Shown in pieces: positions 62,027 through 64,000 of a stretch of 64,000 nt of DNA (within the stretch, counting starts at the first letter, position 1; every line of letters starts with the position of its first letter). The notes under the pieces are model-generated. The model was given only the letters and a program-made list of their open reading frames with translations. It did no database searches and was not told where the DNA came from. The DNA is from Plasmodium relictum. Taxonomy: Eukaryota > Apicomplexa > Aconoidasida > Haemosporida > Plasmodiidae. A program made the translations under genes and the position numbers. The stretch covers positions 558,001-622,000 of the forward strand of contig NC_041692.1 of the NCBI RefSeq assembly GCF_900005765.1. The letters are read 5' to 3'.

Positions 62027-64000
62027 ATGTCACGTCTGCATACATCAGCAAAAGACCATATTAATACGAATGAATATTTAGATTCATTAATTAGTTTAAG
62101 TAAATATAATGATATTTTTTTATATAGTAATTTTTCAAATGGTTATAAAATTCCACATATTTTGAAAATGTATACAAATGAATTACACAGTTCATGCGAT
62201 GCATACAAAAGTGATTCTTCTCATATAAAAAGTGAAAATTTTCTGCATCAAAGAACAGAACAAATAAGTGAAAATACATATTTAAATAGTATATTACATT
62301 CAAGTGATGTAGTTAGTTCACGGAATGAAAATAAAAGACTTCATAGTGATCAAAACTTTTGTTATAATCCTCGTATAAGTAAAAATAATTACAGCACCAA
62401 AGAGAAAGATTATTCTTCTCGTTTAAATCCAATAATATTAGCTAAAAATAATTCCGTAGAATCTTTTTATATTGAAGAAAGGAAAATTTTAAATAATAAT
62501 GAAGAATCAAATTCATCATATGGCAATGAAGGGCACAATTCAATGAATTGTGAAAATAATGATGATACGTATAATAAATTTATAAAGAGAGATTGTAATA
62601 ATCCTAAAAATTACGAAAATAATATGAAAAATTATAGTGAATTTAGTGATATTGTAAAAAGTATAAATGGGGAATTAAGCGATTTTTATAGAAATTCTTC
62701 ATATATTAAAGAACCTTCTTATATAATAGAAAATTCTTTAAATGATCCTAATAAGAACTATTCAAAAAATAATTATGATTTATGTGAAAGAAACAAAGCA
62801 TATATTGATGAAATGTCTAGTAATAAAAGCCGTTATTTGTATGATATTGATAAGGATAGTATTCGTAATAAGCATCAATTGAATTATTCTACAGAAATAT
62901 CTGAAACAAGCAATAAAGGAATGTTAAGTAAGCAATTTATAAAATCTGAAGTTTTAAATGATTTTTCTCAAGATAAAGATAGAAATAATAATCAATATTA
63001 CTCAGATGATAAAATAAAAACAGTAAGTGAATTTAGTGAATATTCTGAATTAAAAAGCATAAATGACTCTTTTAAAAAAGAAATGAAATGTAATATTGAA
63101 TCAGAAAAAAGTGGTGCAACACTTTTAGGAAAATATTTTTCTAATAAATTTTTCAATTCAAATACAAAAATCGAAGAAAACAAAAGTGAAAAATATAATA
63201 TTGAAAAAGGAAATAAGAAGAAAAATATTCTAACTTTTAATAAAAAGCCAAAGAGCTACTCTTTGGAAGATATGAAAAATGGTAAAGTAGAGATCCCAAG
63301 CATTATATTTATGAAATTACCATTTAATTTAAGTGATGGTAATATAATAGATTCATATAGAAGAAATAGTAAATTATTAAATTTTATGAATGACTGTAAC
63401 GATTCTACTAGTCTCATTCTCAAATATCCACAAATTGAAAAAAATAAAAAAAGAGAATTGAAAATTCCACTTAAAATTGCTCCAATAATTAACACCAATA
63501 TGGGGTTACCAATAATATATGATGATGAATTTGATAGAAGAAATTACCACCCAAATGTTCAGAACTTACATATGGGAAAAATATTTGAGAAGCATGTTTT
63601 TAGCATATTAAAAAATAAAAAAGATTTAGGAAAGAAAATATTTGGTAAAAGTAGTAAATTTAAAAAATATAAATATGATAATAATGAAGGTTTTTGGATA
63701 AGTAATATTGATAAAAGGCGTTTAATAAACCCGGAAAAAAACAATAGTTATATTACAGAATTAGTTTATGAAAAAAATAATACTTATGATGAAGAAATTA
63801 TCTTAAAAAATTGTAAAAACTATAACGTTATTCCACCTATACAAGATTTACACAAAGATAATAATTTTTATCTTTTTTTACGAAAAGAAAAAATATATCC
63901 TAATCATTTAAAGCCAATCATTACAACTATAATGAGGAGATATGATGTTGATAAAGTTTCAGATTATAAAATTGTTGAATCATGTGAAGGAATTACACCT
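62027..64000 (+). CDS. 5' part of a large unknown protein, runs off the window
   Basis: An ATG at 62027 opens a frame with no stop through position 64000: 658 codons, incomplete at the 3' end. The first 430 or so residues are Asn/Ser/Lys/Tyr-rich low complexity (start MSRLHTSAKDHINTNEYLDS). From about residue 435 the sequence looks more globular: KVEIPSIIFMKLPFNLSDGN, then LKIPLKIAPIINTNMGLPII, QNLHMGKIFEKHVFSILKN, and GFWISNIDKRRLINPEKN. There is no signal or TM segment in the visible part. I do not recognise a family. The minus-strand frames at 62998-63744 are shadows. An acceptor-like TATTTGTATAG precedes the start, so a leader intron is possible. Confidence 0.85.
   Translation, partial: MSRLHTSAKDHINTNEYLDSLISLSKYNDIFLYSNFSNGYKIPHILKMYTNELHSSCDAYKSDSSHIKSENFLHQRTEQISENTYLNSILHSSDVVSSRNENKRLHSDQNFCYNPRISKNNYSTKEKDYSSRLNPIILAKNNSVESFYIEERKILNNNEESNSSYGNEGHNSMNCENNDDTYNKFIKRDCNNPKNYENNMKNYSEFSDIVKSINGELSDFYRNSSYIKEPSYIIENSLNDPNKNYSKNNYDLCERNKAYIDEMSSNKSRYLYDIDKDSIRNKHQLNYSTEISETSNKGMLSKQFIKSEVLNDFSQDKDRNNNQYYSDDKIKTVSEFSEYSELKSINDSFKKEMKCNIESEKSGATLLGKYFSNKFFNSNTKIEENKSEKYNIEKGNKKKNILTFNKKPKSYSLEDMKNGKVEIPSIIFMKLPFNLSDGNIIDSYRRNSKLLNFMNDCNDSTSLILKYPQIEKNKKRELKIPLKIAPIINTNMGLPIIYDDEFDRRNYHPNVQNLHMGKIFEKHVFSILKNKKDLGKKIFGKSSKFKKYKYDNNEGFWISNIDKRRLINPEKNNSYITELVYEKNNTYDEEIILKNCKNYNVIPPIQDLHKDNNFYLFLRKEKIYPNHLKPIITTIMRRYDVDKVSDYKIVESCEGITP

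Overview
This window is nuclear DNA of a malaria parasite (genus Plasmodium). The signs are extreme A+T richness, (TA)n and poly(A)/poly(T) tracts between genes, Asn/Lys/Glu-rich low-complexity inserts in otherwise conserved proteins, short introns bounded by GT..AG, an ApiAP2 transcription factor, and two apicoplast proteins with bipartite leaders. The order AP2 factor - RPS15 - NOC4 - apicoplast ferredoxin - apicoplast glycerol-3-phosphate acyltransferase - SMC2 - SEC63 matches, as far as I remember, an internal block of P. falciparum chromosome 13. Long spacers and very low GC would fit an avian malaria species, but the species cannot be fixed from sequence reading alone.

Layout. 1-5911 is a long spacer with an orphan secretory-type exon (3388-3526, +) and a possible 68-residue ORF (4958-5164, -). 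5912-13204 (+) is a giant single-AP2-domain factor with a possible extra 3' exon at 13379-13550 that would add a membrane anchor. 13984-15579 (-) is a five-exon RRM protein. 16250-16870 (+) is a RanBP2-type zinc-finger protein. 17508-17777 (-) is a one-TM small protein. 18560-20873 (+) is a seven-exon protein ending in a Rad60/SUMO-like domain. 21414-21887 (-) is an unknown protein. 22851-23834 (+) is RPS15, whose first exon is only the start codon. 24277-27561 (-) is NOC4. 28928-29500 (-) is a four-TM protein. 31540-32106 (-) is ferredoxin, head to head with G3apiAT at 33291-34484 (+). 36415-41286 (+) is a large unknown protein. 42002-45862 (-) is SMC2 in two exons. 47759-49309 (+) is an eight-exon coiled-coil gene. 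49511-51052 (+) is a thioredoxin-TPR protein resembling bacterial CnoX/YbbN with an added Trp/Lys-rich tail. 51846-53966 (-) is a coiled-coil protein. 57972-59915 (-) is SEC63. 62027-64000 (+) is the open 5' part of a gene that runs off the window.

How the genes fit together. There is no operon logic; neighbours mostly alternate strand, giving divergent promoters and convergent ends. Functional themes are ribosome production (RPS15, NOC4), apicoplast metabolism (ferredoxin and G3apiAT sharing one divergent promoter), chromosome maintenance (SMC2, the Rad60-like protein), ER translocation (SEC63) and RNA or nuclear-pore-type proteins (RRM, RanBP2 finger). Five genes here are split into small exons; I rebuilt them by hand from matching splice-site phases: the RRM protein, the Rad60-like protein, RPS15, SMC2 and the eight-exon coiled-coil gene. 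The observations most worth checking are the possible membrane-tethered form of the ApiAP2 factor, the CnoX-like protein with its unusual tail, the orphan signal-anchor exon, the duplicated exon-intron unit in the RRM gene, and a G+C-rich motif island at 31090-31109.
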